Source: Chamaecrista fasciculata (Eukaryota > Streptophyta > Magnoliopsida > Fabales > Fabaceae). From it: 64,000 nucleotides of DNA. The translations under genes were made by a program, and so were the position numbers. Under the pieces are notes generated by a model. It searched no databases. It had not been told where the DNA came from and saw only the letters and a program-made list of their open reading frames with translations. Location of the stretch: assembly GCA_003254925.1 (NCBI GenBank), contig QANZ01056500.1:62001-126000 (forward strand), in the 5' to 3' direction. This document shows, in pieces, positions 1 to 12,251 of this stretch (positions are counted from its first letter, which is position 1; the number at the start of each line of letters is the position of its first letter).

Positions 1-3000
1 AGGTTCATCAGACGAAGCATGAGGCAATACAAGATTGAGATCATCATCTTCGTCAGCCTTTGGCTCAGGCTCCAAAACTTCACTGCATTGCTTCTCCTCT
101 TGGTGCCACACTGGACGCTCCAACTGATGTATTCAACAAAATTATCAGATACTTACCAAGTGAACAAAAGAAAAAATATCAACCAGAAACATGGAATTAC
201 AGTTAAGATCAGTAACTACATTTATTGATCAGGAGAGCTTAGGATAGCATAAATTAAGAAACCACACATGTTCCTTTTAGGATCACACTATATATTCTAT
301 GATAGACTTTACAATAGGAAAGACATTCCTAATGCATGTTGTGTCCATCTTGATGCAATGTAAGCAAATCCTGTTAGAAGTTTGAACACATATCCACAAA
401 CAAATACACAAGTCTATACTCCAACAAACACAGATTTTAGATTGGTTTCGAACTTGACTTACAAATGGTGCTGAAACATCTTTTATCTCAGTGCTAATAA
501 AGCCACATTTAAGGCAGTATATTCCAATTTCTTCATTCAATCTAAAGTCATGTTGACAACGCTTATTGGAATTTTCCCAGGCCTCAGTAAAAGGTGCAGC
601 ATTTGAATCCTGATAAGATAGTTAAAGTAAATTAGCTATAGAGAAGAAGATAAACAAAAGAAAAGTAGACTACTAAAATGTCACAGAAATTAAATCAAAT
701 TCAAATCCCTCTCAACACTGGCCCAAAAAATAAAAAGAAGGAATAACAATGAGAAAAAGCATATAGAGAGATAGAGAGAGAGAGAGAGGGAGGAAATAAA
801 TGATTATACCTGTGCATCATCGTCCAGATAAGTTGATGCCAATGAAACATCCATTTCTCTCCACAAAATATCAAGTTCATCAATTTCTTCCTCATCCTTT
901 TTTTGGGATATCTCTGATTTCTTTATCTGTCCATAGTTAGTTGTTTCCTTGAATTGTGCCCACTGGTCAGTAATAGGTGGCTCTTCTTCAGATGGTTTTG
1001 TATCTATTCTCTTTAAGTATGAATCTATCAATTCCTTGTAAGCACCTGCACTTAAGGATCTGTCTTTATAGGTTCTCTCTTCACCAGGTATGCTACTTCT
1101 TGAACATGTTGAATGATGTTTTCTCCCTTGGGTTCCTTTAGAATTTATTCCTTCCCATTTGCTTGGTACATCCATATCATACAATCCAAATGATATTTTC
1201 CTTGGCAATTTAGGATTTCCATAACTATAATGACGTCCTGAAGAAAGTTCATCAATCTTTTCTTTATAATTCTCAAGATCTGGAATCTTTGAAGGATGAT
1301 TATGGGGTACTAAAGTTAACAGATCAATATTGTTCCTCTTCGGTTCAGGGCTACCCATCAGGTGATGGTATTTTGTAGGAATTTCAACTTTTTTGTGTGC
1401 ATGATATTTAGGAACCTTGGCGATAGGACTGGGATGCTCAACAGCAATTGGATCAACATCATTAGCAACAGGAACAATAGCAAGTTGAGATTGATGTTCA
1501 TTTTTCTCAGTACTACCCGACTCTACCTCATTGGAGTTAGGCCTCCTTGCATACACTATAAGCTCTTGACAGGACTTTGTTTTATTGAACTTCTGTCCAC
1601 TTCCACCATCCTTTACTGGAGTATTTCCTTGCAAACCAAACAGGCATGATAATGGCATTGACAAATCATCATCATCGTCATCTTCTTTTCGCGTCTCGAA
1701 CTTGATTGGCCTGGTTCGAACAAAACCAACATCCAACTGAGGAGTAGCATCACAACCAAGATAACGCTCTGGCTGTACATTCCGACGTTTGGAACGACGC
1801 AAACCCTCAGGATTATAAGATGGAGATGCTTCATCTTCAAGGGAGTCAGGAGCTTGGTCGGCTTTGTTGGCATCAGGTGAAACAACTTGAGAAACAATTG
1901 GTACTACCATGCCATTGTCCACTCTGAAATTTACAGCATTTATTTGAGAATCAGAGTTCAATTGGGAACTATTATTAGAATTTCCCAAAATTTGATATAC
2001 AATCTTGTTGTCTACTGATCTCACACAGAATGAAACCTGCTTTATAGCCGATGCGACGACTAACCATGAAATATCTGATAAAAATTTCCCCGAAAGCAAT
2101 TTAGCATGTGGAACAGTATGGCAGTCCTCAGAAAAATCCCACCGGTAGTGCTGATCTTCACGAGGACTATTCACAAGCTTCTGGATAATGGAAATTTCAT
2201 TTCTTCCAAATACCTTAATCTCCTTACTAAGAGTTCTTACCTCTGAATTAAGACAACCTTGATTAACATAGAAGTTAACAAAATACTGACATGAGCACTC
2301 AGTTTCATGTGGCTTTCTCTGTATAGAGCTTATTTTAGCATCAGCCCACACCTACAATAAAGAAATCCATTGATCAAAATTAAATTTCACAACTTCAACT
2401 GTCAAAGTAAAGAAATGTTGTATAGGACTTTAAAATGGATGCCAAGAGGTGGGACAACAATGTTTAGAAAGACAATATGATGATCCAATAATGTCATGCA
2501 TATAAGTACCAATTTCCCATATTACAGAAGCAGAGAATATTTACTGTGCACATGTGTACTTTAACTCAAAATCTCAAACATTGAAGTGATTGCTCATGTG
2601 TGTTTTCATGAATATCTCTAATAAGCCTCCTAGCTTGATCTCAAAAGACTTTGAGATAATATGTAAGGACCACTTCAACACAAAATCTTCAGCATTTAAG
2701 CAAAAGCCCAGGATTGACTTTATAAATACCATAGGTTAATTTATTCATGCAGTGGCAGTATCTCAACCTTGTAAAGAAACTTCAAGACTTCAAACCGATA
2801 AGCAGGGTATTATAATTTGTTTTCCTTTTTTTAAAAAAAAAAATCTTACTCCAACAAGTATGAAGTCAAGATTCTGCTGAAATGTCTATGCAGTTCAAGA
2901 CCCTCAACAAACATTTATAAGTGAAAAATCCAACTTAAAAAGGTTACTTACAGGCTTAAGACTATTTTCATCAGAGCTATTTTGAGAGTTTGATAGGACA

Positions 3001-3441
3001 CATATGTCAATTCCAGGTCTCAAAAAGCAAGAGCAATCTGTTATAGTAGCTTTCCTTGACCTTAGCCGAATGTCTGTAACAGGGCCTTTCTCCATAACCA
3101 CATAGTTATTATCTTTAAAATGTAAGGCCACAGTTCCTCTCTTAATAGTTAGGAACTCCACAGATTGCCATGAACCAGAGAGGATTGCCTCAAATGCTAC
3201 ATAGAACAATAAGAAAAAGTTAATATACTAAAAGAATATCGGAAGAAGAATGCAAATGTATGCTTAAAGAAAATTTAGTAATTACATTACAAATAAAATG
3301 TCATTTTACATTGGTTACGGGTTAAAACTAATTCTATGACCCATCAAATGCATAGTAATTGACAGAAGGAAAGAAGAGGAAAGACTTACGATGAGAATCA
3401 AGCGGATGCTTCACTTCGCGTAAAGGTCTCTTTCGCGTCAT
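1..3441 (-). CDS. CLSY1: CLASSY (CLSY1/CLSY2-type) SNF2-family protein, N-terminal part; gene runs off the left edge
   Basis: Exons read on the minus strand: 3390-3441, 2952-3196, 810-2351, 463-609 and 1-123 (open at the window edge). All junctions are GT-AG and the frame is kept for 703 codons. The protein begins MTRKRPLREVKHPLDSHPFEA, continues with GSWQSVEF and DCSCFLRPGIDICVLS, and has an RRSKRRNVQPERYLGCD block and acidic stretches in exon 3. These match the N-terminal half of CLASSY 1/2, plant chromatin remodellers that help place RNA polymerase IV in RNA-directed DNA methylation in the nucleus. The SNF2 ATPase domain would lie beyond coordinate 1 and is not seen. The start is chosen because the short first exon joins in phase to give HPLDSHPFEA, as in the family. 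Whether it is CLSY1 or CLSY2 is not resolved. An (AG)n run sits in the intron near 765-792. Confidence 0.9.
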
Positions 3442-4750
3442 TGATTTTAACGGCTATTTGACTTGATGTCTTACAGTAAGCTTCTGCAGTAGCTAGAGGA
3501 TAATTAAGCACATAAGATAAAATGGACGCAGACTTCCATTGAAAACAAGAAGGCTTCATCCAATTTTGCAGAATGAAAAAGAGACTTAAATCATACCATT
3601 ATGAAAACATTTCAAGTGCATCCTATAGAATGCTTCATTTCATATATCCTCATTTAGTTAGGTTACTTGTATATCGTTTTCTTAGGCATACAAGGAGTCA
3701 TAAACAAGGGCCCAAACCCATGATAATCACCCTTACCATAAACAATTATGCATCAGAATTCAGATTATCATCCCTCTTCTGTATCAGCGGTAACTTCTTA
3801 AATTTGAGTTATTTAGGTCTTTTCAATGACTAAATTGGAGCCTTTTATAGTATTTAGGTCTTGGCCCACCCTACAAACCCCCATCCATTAGTGGCATACA
3901 TAAATAAGACTTTCTCACTCGAATTCTCTACACTCTCTAAATTGAGTTTTCTCTTTTGCAGGTCTTCACCAAGTCCTACCTCAACAGACTAAAGATTAGC
4001 TCCCTGAACTCTTTCAGTTTGTTACTTGCTAATTCATAACAACACACCTTCCTAATCCCCAAAATCAGAGAGGATCAAACTTGTGACCCTTTACCCGAAA
4101 CCCCAAAACATGTAAGCCTTAATTCAGTATTCAGCATTCACCTTTCTTATTACTCAAAAGGGTACAATACAATAGAATCTGAGAAAGATTAAGCAAATGC
4201 CTCCGCAGAGTTAGGGACTTGACTAGTGAGAGCTATATGATTACCCCAATACTTATTCATCATACCAAACTTTTCATCGAAAACAAAGAATCTTTCTTTT
4301 TACCTCCTTAAACTTACAGAATCCAATAGGTGGATCGATTAAATGATCAGCTTCCGAACCTGCAAATGCAGAGTGATTAATAAAGCATGGATCTTTTGAT
4401 TCTGCAGCAAAATCCCAGAAACACAAAGTGTGAAGAGAGCAAATACTCAATCCTACCTGAATGGGAAAAACGAAGCTGATTCCTCTGAACAAAAAGGAGC
4501 TAAAAAGAAGAAAAGGCCATTTCTTTTTGCGCCGGAAAACAGAGGAGGCGCTTAATGGTGCTGGAAATGTACTTGGGAGAAAAAAGAAAAACGGAGGGAG
4601 TGAGTGAGTTAAAGAGAAAGTGAGGAAACAGAAAAAGGATGAAAACAAAGCTGAATCAGGGAAATGATAGTAGTAAAGAAATCTATTAGGGTGCTTTAGA
4701 AAAATCCTTGAAAGCGGCGCAGAAAGTGAGAGAGAGAGAGAGACAGTAGT
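3442..4750 (-). promoter_or_regulatory. Probable 5' leader with introns and core promoter of the CLASSY gene
   Basis: Upstream of the CLSY start codon there is no convincing coding gene. On the minus strand several intron-like acceptor sites are visible (for example ending TACTGCAG near 3490 and TTTGCTGCAG near 4405). A pyrimidine-rich TCTCTCTC stretch at about 4733-4745 follows a TATTTAAG element near 4758-4767. This fits a transcription start near 4730 and a 5' untranslated region with introns. The 160-codon open frame here is Ser/Leu/Phe-rich because of CT-rich leader sequence and is not treated as a protein. This is inference from sequence layout only. Confidence 0.4.
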
Positions 4751-4756
4751 TGCCAA

Positions 4757-5640
4757 GCTTAAATACGCTGAAGGTACCTGCTAAAAAATGCCTAAAATAA
4801 GGTTAAAAAAATATTTAGCGATGTTATATTATTTGTAAGAAAAATGATTAAATCACCTTGTTTTTTCTTTTTGGTAACCGAAAAAATCACCTGGTTTTCA
4901 TTAAGAAATGAAATTTTATATTTATTAAAAAATATATTGTATATTTACAGTAAGAGGCTTTGAGTTTGAGTTTGAGTTTGAGTTTGACTATGAATACACC
5001 GGACAAAGAAACCTGTATTTTCTAGTCAGGCTACGAACTACGAAGCCACTTATTAATGGTGACGGAAGTCATTCAAGCATAATTATGAAGAGAAACAAAA
5101 ACAGAGGAATATTGACAGTAATTGAACGGCTGAGATTGATTTGGGTATGGATTAACGGCTACGATGGATTTAAAATGGTACAGTTGGTGGGGCCGAGTTT
5201 CAGACGTCACAGATTTGTTGGTTCGGAGGAGGAAAGAGTCATAAATGACGCATTCAATTGTTTTTGTGTAAGAAAGAATAGAAAATTGTTGAATGTGATA
5301 ATTAAGTTTAATAAAATAGTAGATAACACAAATTACAGAAATACACAGAATCAACGGTATGAATGTGATATTTTGTGTAAAAACCAAGTTAATTAACGCA
5401 TTCTCTTGTTTTGTCATTTTGATGTAATGTTTTCATTCTGAATTTGCATATTTGGTGTGACAGGATGATTTCATGCCAAATCGATTATACAATAATATTT
5501 ATAACAAATAAAACTGCATATCTTATATATTTATTTTGATGCTCAAAGTTAATAAGAGAAGAGAAATTTTAAAAGTAGAAGTGTTAGGGTTAGAGTTTTG
5601 TTTTAGAATATATACCTAACCCAAGAGAAGTAAGTCGTTA
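4757..5640. other. Intergenic, no gene seen
   Basis: AT-rich spacer between the CLASSY promoter and the LINE remnant. It holds a short direct repeat of GAGTTT (about four units near 4959-4984). Open frames on both strands around 5073-5417 overlap each other, lack family resemblance and look like chance. Confidence 0.5.
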
Positions 5641-7600
5641 AGGAGGGGTAATTGAGATGAGATATGTTCTTAGAATCTCGAGATACAATTGATGTGGATG
5701 ATAATGATTATTTGGGGGCAACTATCACCTTATGTTTCTTTGTAGACAATGGTCCGTGATTAAGATGGTTAATCAGGCTCCATTTTATGAGGAAGTCCAA
5801 AGGAAAGAAAGTTTTTATGATTATGAAAATTGACTTGCAAAAGGCATATGACATAATTAATTGAGATTTTTTTGAAGATTGTTCTTTTCAAGTTAAAGAT
5901 TCCTAGAAAGTTTAAGGGGCTCATTATGAGTTGTGTTACTTCTACTTCTATCAATATCTTATGGAATGGGAAAAAGACTAATACCTTCAAGCTTTTTAGG
6001 GGATTGAGATAAGGGATCCTCTCTCTTCTTATCTTTTTGTCATGTGTATGAAAAAATTATCTCAAGTTATTGAGGATAATGTGGAGGAGGGGAAGTGGCG
6101 TACCGTTAGGGTTGTTTGGTGAGGCTTCCTTGGAGCAAGCCGATTGTATGATGGACTGTTTGGAGAAATTTTGCAATGCTTCTAGGAAAAAGGTCAGCAA
6201 TGACAAAATCAAAATTTACTTTTTTGGACTGATATTTGGGGAAGCGGGGACAAATGTCTACTTTTCCTGTTAAGGATTTGGGGTGTAAAGTGGCTGAGAT
6301 GGTTACCCCCTTTGGATGTTGGAATCTGAATTTCCTAAGGCCGATTTTGGGTGATGGGTCGCAAAGGTTTGTGGATGAGGTTGTCCCTAGGGATAGGTTT
6401 GGGTGAGGATCGTATTAGATAGCTTTCTAAGGGCAATGGTGTTTTTTCTATCAAGACTGCATACAAATTGATCAATAAAAGCTATCCTTCTATTGTTATT
6501 TTCAAGGCTATATGGAAATTAAAAGTTCCTGAGAGAGTCAAATTATTTATTTGGCAGCTTTCACATGACAGATTTCTTACCGAGGAAAGGTGCAGCGTAT
6601 GGTTCGGATCCTCTGATAGATGTTATGCTTGCCCTAATCGTGTGGAGTCGATTCTTCATGTTTTGAGGGATTGTAGCATTGCGTCTTCCCTGTGGAATAA
6701 ATTTCTGAGTCCCAATCAATTGGTGAATTTCTATAGTAATTATGATATTGCTAATTAGGTTTCTAGTAATTTATCTAACTCATTTTCTTCTATGTTGAAT
6801 TTTGAATGGAATCAGATTTGGGCTTTTACTACCTGGAATCTTTGGAGATGGAGGAATGATACTCTCTTCAATGCCAACTGCAATAGACCTAGAGACCTTT
6901 ATCTAAGTGTCATTTCTGCAATTCAAGAATTTAACAATTGCTATGATTTTCTTATTACAAGCATTGAGAGGAATCAGAAAAATTGCATTAACATTACTTG
7001 GGAAAAGCCGAATGAGGGTTGGTTGAAGCTGAATACTAATGGGGCTTGTGATCTTGTTGGTGGTCGCTCTGGATGCGGTGGGCTTTTGAGGAATTTGGGT
7101 GGTGCTTGGGTTATGGGGTACTCGAGATTTTTGGGGAAGTGCTCGATGCTGAAGGCTGAGGCATGGGGATAGTGGAAGGGATTTGTTGTGCTATTGAGCT
7201 TGACGTTGAGAATCTGCAGACTGAGAGTGATTCTGCTTTGCTCATTAGTGTGGTGGCTGAATTGCGGCCACTGGGCGTTGATATTGACGAAATCATCAGG
7301 GTCATCGTCGATTTGTTGATTTTTGTCACGGTTTGGTTGATTAGACATATTTGGCGTGAAGCAAATATCTGTGCGGATGCTTTGGCGGCTCTTGGCCGTG
7401 ATAATGATTGTTCTGGGGAGGTGGTTCGCTTCTTAGAGCTGTCAGACGGTGTGACTTTGTTGCTTCTCTAGGCAGGGATAGGGTTATTTAGGCCAGGATT
7501 GGATAATGTTTCTCCTATCCTTATTTGTTTGTTTTTGGTTGTTTGGGCTTTTGTTTATGTTTGTGGGCTTGGCCCACAGTGGGTACCAACAAATGTATAT
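5640..7600 (+). mobile_element. 5'-truncated, decayed LINE (L1-type) retrotransposon
   Basis: A degraded reverse transcriptase is readable near 5780-6100 (the motif IDLQKAYD followed by several stops). Next comes a zinc-binding RVT domain at 6468-6758 (AIWKLKVPERVKLFIWQLSHD, then Cys/His residues in CYACPNRVESILHVLRDC). A plant-type RNase H domain is split over two frames at 6792-7172 and 7163-7471 (WLKLNTNGA, then SDSALLI and HIWREANICADALA). This domain order is typical of plant L1-like LINEs. The frame change near 7165 and the stops between domains show that it is dead. The 5' half (ORF1, endonuclease) is absent. The 3' end probably lies just before the TA-rich run at about 7600. Confidence 0.85.
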
Positions 7601-7650
7601 CAATAAATATATATATATATCAATAAATATATATATATATATATATATCT
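7600..7650. repeat. (TA)n microsatellite
   Basis: Two runs of alternating T and A are separated by TCAATAAA-like sequence. They directly follow the LINE remnant and may derive from its 3' tail. Confidence 0.8.
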
Positions 7651-8044
7651 TTTAATTGATACTTTTAAAAGTATAATGTTTTAGACTTTTTTTTCTTTTT
7701 AAAGTATATTAATCTACACTTTAAAAGCATTGATTACAAGTTAGTATCCTAATATTTAATGTTCTTTCAATATTAACAAAAGTGATAATTGATAATGTGT
7801 AAAATTAATGGGTTCCGATTTCCATCCAAAATTCTATGATATATATATAATCTCAAATCACTAAAATATTATTAATATGTGAAGCAATTATATTAGTAGG
7901 TTAAGAAAAAAAAACTCATAGCAATGACACTAGCATAATCTAAACAAATTTGTTTTTTTAAAAAAAGTTAAATCATATTTTTTAAGGATGAGTGGATGAC
8001 ACTCAGACATAACAAAGATAAGAAATATCTCCTACCTCAAATAC

Positions 8045-9376
8045 GGGGATGGATCCTCTCCCGTTTCTATTCTCTCCCTTTCTCTCCATTTAGGATCTCA
8101 ACCGTCCATTTTGATCTAATGGTGTCCAGCTTTGCTTTTGTTGATAATTTTATTTTAGGGTAAATTATACTTTGGTACCCTGTGGTTTGACCCTATTTCA
8201 CTTTGGTACCCTGTGGTTTGAAACTTGACACTTTGGTACCTTGTGGTATTCTCCATTAACACTTTGGTACCCTTTGGAGCTATTTTGTAATTTTAACCAT
8301 AATAAATTTTACAAAAATTACATATTGACCCCAAAAAAATTTTAAATTTTTCATTTTAGTCCCTATATAATATGTATCCAGGGACCTATTTGTAATTTTT
8401 TGAAAATTTTTTGGGGTCAATATGTAATTTTTGCAAAATTTGTTATGGTTAAAATTACAAAATAGCTCCAAAGGGTACCAAAGTGTTAATGGAGAATACC
8501 ACAGGGTACCAAAGTGTCAAGTTTCAAACCACAGGGTACCAAAGTGAAATAGGGTCAAACCACAGGATACCAAAGTGTAATTTACCCTTTATTTTATGCC
8601 CGTTCATTGACTTCATTCTCATCAAGTATCAACATGCAGCATTTATTTACATCAAGCTAGTAAATATAATTAGATTCTAAATATACAAAATAAATAAAGA
8701 AAAATGAATTATTCGGTCGTGATACTTTATTTAAAATTTTAATATAGTCCCTTTAATTTTATTTTGGCAAAATATCCTTTTCATCTTTAAACTTTACATC
8801 AATTTTCAAATTCGTCCTTAATGTTTAGTTACTGTCAATTTTATCCTCAAAATTTTAGATTAAAAACATGATTAAGTATATCGTTAATTTATTAAAAGAA
8901 GTTATTCAAAGAATAAAATTGATCAAAATGTAAAATTTTAAAGATAAAATTGATAGTAAAATGTGAAACTTTTACAAAGGATGAAATTGATTAAAATATG
9001 AAACTTTGAGATAAAATTGACAGTAAACAAATATTGAGGATGAAATTGAAAATTTATGTAAAGTTTGGGGATAAAAATGTTGCTTTTGCCAAAATAAAAT
9101 TATAGAGACTAAATTAAAATTTTAAATAATGTATAAAGACCAAATAATTCATTTTTTCTTCATTTGTTTTATATTTTGAACCTGATTGTATTTACTGGCT
9201 TGATGAAAAAATAACTTTCAGACTTCTAAATGTTGTTGATATTTTTTTTTTAAAGTTATCAACAAAAGAAAAAAATTATCAACAAAAGCAAAACTGCACC
9301 GTGGGATCAAAATGGTCGGCTGAGATTTCAAATGGAGAGAAAGAGAGAGAGCAGCTACGGGAGAGGATCTATTCCC
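8045..9376. mobile_element. Long palindromic Mutator-like element, interrupted by a second element
   Basis: The left end GGGGATGGATCCTCTCCCG is matched in reverse complement by the right end CGGGAGAGGATCTATTCCC. Inverted similarity continues inward through the TCTCTCCATTT, TTTTGATC and GCTTTTGTTGATAA blocks and through the CATCAAGC-AGTAAATA blocks to near the centre. A perfect 9-bp direct repeat CTCAAATAC flanks it at 8036-8044 and 9377-9385, as expected for MULE insertion. No transposase is encoded. The left arm carries a later 430-bp insertion at 8158-8587. Without that insert the element is about 890 bp. Confidence 0.75.
8158..8587. mobile_element. 430-bp palindromic MULE-like MITE (GGTACC-rich arms), copy 1
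   Basis: The arms are built of repeated CACTTTGGTACCCTGTGGTTTG-like blocks, each containing the KpnI-type palindrome GGTACC. They start GGGTAAATTATACTTTGG and end in the reverse complement. A perfect 9-bp target duplication TTTATTTTA lies at 8149-8157 and 8588-8596. The element sits inside the left arm of 8045-9376, so it is the younger insertion. A 63-codon open frame in the centre (minus strand) is identical in translation to one in the copy at 59286-59715, but this reflects recent common origin and not coding. Confidence 0.85.
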
Positions 9377-9599
9377 CTCAAATACTCTTTTAATATGTTT
9401 GGCAAATTATAGGGAAGGAGGAGAGAAGAAGAGATATTAACGGGGAAGGAAAGATTAACTGTTATAGCTAATTATATCTTATGCATACATGAAAATTCAA
9501 TTACACAAGATTAAAAATTGGAAGATGTTGGTTTGGGCACAAAAATGTAAGCTCAACCAATCAGAAAGAGTATGTGTATGAAGAGATTGGGTATAGTCA

Positions 9600-9765
9600 T
9601 GAGTAGACCTGCTCATGGGCTGGGCTTGGGCTACCCAAGCTCAAGCCCATGGGCTTTTTATGTATATGGGCTTAGACTAGGTTCAAGCCCAAATAAAATT
9701 GTACCCATTATAATGGGCCAAATATATACCCAAGCCCATGGGCTTGGGCTTGGGTAGCCCAAATT
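9600..9765. repeat. GGGCTTGGGC-rich inverted repeat, MITE-like fragment
   Basis: The block GGGCTTGGGCTACCCAAGC, followed by AAGCCCATGGGC, recurs in inverted form about 90 bp later (GCCCATGGGCTTGGGCTTGGG, then TAGCCCAA). The start TAGACCTGCTCATGGGC resembles ends of hAT-type non-autonomous elements known from plants. No target duplication was found, so class and limits are uncertain. Confidence 0.4.
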
Positions 9766-9769
9766 TATA

Positions 9770-12251
9770 TTTTTTTTAACACTTTTACATTTAAATAGTC
9801 ATTATGGTCCTCAAACTAATCTTTGCTTCTTTTGATTCTAAAACTATTTTTGTGGTATTAATCGCCCAATAACATTCTTTTAATCTTTTCTAAGAAAATA
9901 TATACATGCTCAGGAACATTAATTTTTTTTTTTTTACTAGATCATATAACAGTACCATTACATTGAAGAAATAGAATACATACACCCTTAATACCCAATC
10001 TATATATAACACGTGTTCCTAACTCTAATCTTCGCACTAGAAGCTTCACATTTTTGCCCAAGAAGGCTTAAGAAAATACCTTTGTCCCTAAACTATTCAA
10101 AATTCAACTAAAAATTGAAGAAAAAAAATGCAAACAAGGCTTAAGAAAATACTTTTTCTTTTTTGCCTCATATCGTCATAAGTTTTCCATTTTTTAGTTC
10201 AATTCCTCTTTTAGATTTTTTTTTTATGAATGAGTTATTATGGTCCAAATAAAATAGTTCAACCACTTGAATAATTCTTTGATCTAACCTAGATTGATTT
10301 TTTTGTTGTTGTACGAGTCCTAATCTAACAGGCCTGATCATCTGATCTGGTCATATTCTTAAAACAATAAGTAGCTTTTTTTTTGGTCTGAAAAAACAAT
10401 AAGTAGTTATATATCAAAATATTTTCCTATGCTTAAATAAATACATCTTTGTTTCATTATGTTTCTATCGCTAGTTCACAACACACGTATTGAATATTTA
10501 GTATTTGATTATGTCTTGGATAGGATTACCTAATAGAATACATATGAGAAACCAACAAGAATATATACATATATATATTATATATATTGACAGCATATAC
10601 TTGCAAAACAGGAAAAGAAATCTTATTAATGTTGAAATGTATGCCAATTGTGCGATATGTGAATCATATTGCATAAATATACACATAATTAAACATATGA
10701 AAAGCAAACTTGATCCGGATGAAACGGCACTCTACATTTTTTGATACTTTAAAGTTTAAATTCTCACAAGTTGCACCTTGTTTAATTACATAGATTCACA
10801 CCCTATGTCATTTTTTTAATCTACAAAATGTTTGTTTCCAAGAATCACGAGGGAGTCTAGAAATTGTCGAAGTTGCAGAAAAAGAGAGATATTATCAAAT
10901 GAATAGGCGAAATCATCCTACATGGCTACACCCTAATCTAATATTGCCAACAGTTAGTTTCTTGAAGAAAAAAAACAGAAATGGCAATAGCTCCCGTGAC
11001 TGGTGTCGACATTTTTCTTCTAGTTTTGTTCTTACTTGTATGGAACTTTCTAAATTCAATATCACAAGCCCCACGAGCTCGTTAGCGCACTATCGACTCT
11101 ATTTCAACATATACTAACAGATTCGGATCAAACTTGAAAAATCGCATGATGTTGACGGGAAAGTGTAATTCTTTATAGATACAGTTTTTTATATTACGAA
11201 AAGATGATAAAAAATATTTCAGATAATTTATTTGAAAGAATTCTTCAGTAACTCAGGAAAACAGCAAACTGAGAAGCCTGCGGCCCCTAGAGAGAGAGAT
11301 AGGTGGTAAGGATGAATTCCAGCTAGCAGAGAATCTTGTCATTCAAGGGGTCTAATCATATATATGACAATTATTTGATTATGAATGATTACTATAGAGT
11401 GTTCAGGATATATATGATGTATAAATAACGAGACAGCTTAGTTTTACAAAACTCACTTGAGAATTGAGATTATATGGAAGCAATGAAACTAAAATGAAGC
11501 TGGCCACCGAAAGATCGCAATTCAATTATTTTTAAATTTTCTATTAGTAATTACTGCGAGTCTGCAAAAGTATAGGACATAGAAAACAATAATCGCAAAC
11601 ACCATTGAGATTTCTCTGTATTTTACTGCACTCTCCAGCATTCCCTGTCTGTTTCTGTTTCTGTTATATTGCAGTATTACATCCTAACTTAAAGGACTAA
11701 ACTACTGTCACATACCTGATAAGCGAAAAAGAGGGTAAAAAAATAAACATATTATATATATTCCCACTACACATTAACAAAGGTCAGCAACACTTTTTTT
11801 TTTACTATAATACATGTTGTATTCGGTAATCGGTATTCACTTGTGATTTCCTATACACACTAAGTCAGCACTAACTATTCCCTTCTCATGAAAATTTCTG
11901 TGCAAAACAGTCTTCAAATTGCAGTATCGGGTGCACGAATACTGTAAGAAGCCTACACCCTCAGCTCAGTGCGATTTCAGACCCAAAAGCAAAACAAAGG
12001 GTAAAATTAACAAATGACACTCGCTAGATTCTCCATTCTATAAAAACCTACAGAGAATTAGCTCGGTCAAAGTTTAAGAAAGGCATTTTCACAAGATAAA
12101 CATCCCGCGACACATTTTTCCAGCATTGGTTCGACACCTAGCAACCCCATTACATCCCATGGACATTGTGGTGCCGGAAAATGGAGGACTCATTCAACCC
12201 AAGCCCTCCAACTTCAGACAATTTCACGCAGCCTCCTCTATTCATTCAGCA
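9770..12251. other. Intergenic AT-rich DNA and 3' flank of the DREB2A-type gene
   Basis: No conserved coding frame is seen. The stretch contains A/T-rich and TATA-repeat runs (for example near 10560-10590). The part nearest 12252 should hold the 3' untranslated region and polyadenylation site of the minus-strand gene. Small open frames at 10498-10744 and 10899-11117 overlap on both strands or lack any family signature. Confidence 0.5.

Noticed and set aside
4274-4756. 160-codon open frame on the minus strand
   Set aside because: It is Ser/Leu/Phe-rich because the DNA is CT-rich 5' leader of the CLASSY gene, contains acceptor-like sites, and has no recognised family.
8280-8471. 63-aa protein conserved perfectly at 59402-59593
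   Set aside because: Identity comes from recent copies of one MITE. The frame is in the palindrome centre, Asn/Lys/Phe-rich, and has no independent evidence of coding.
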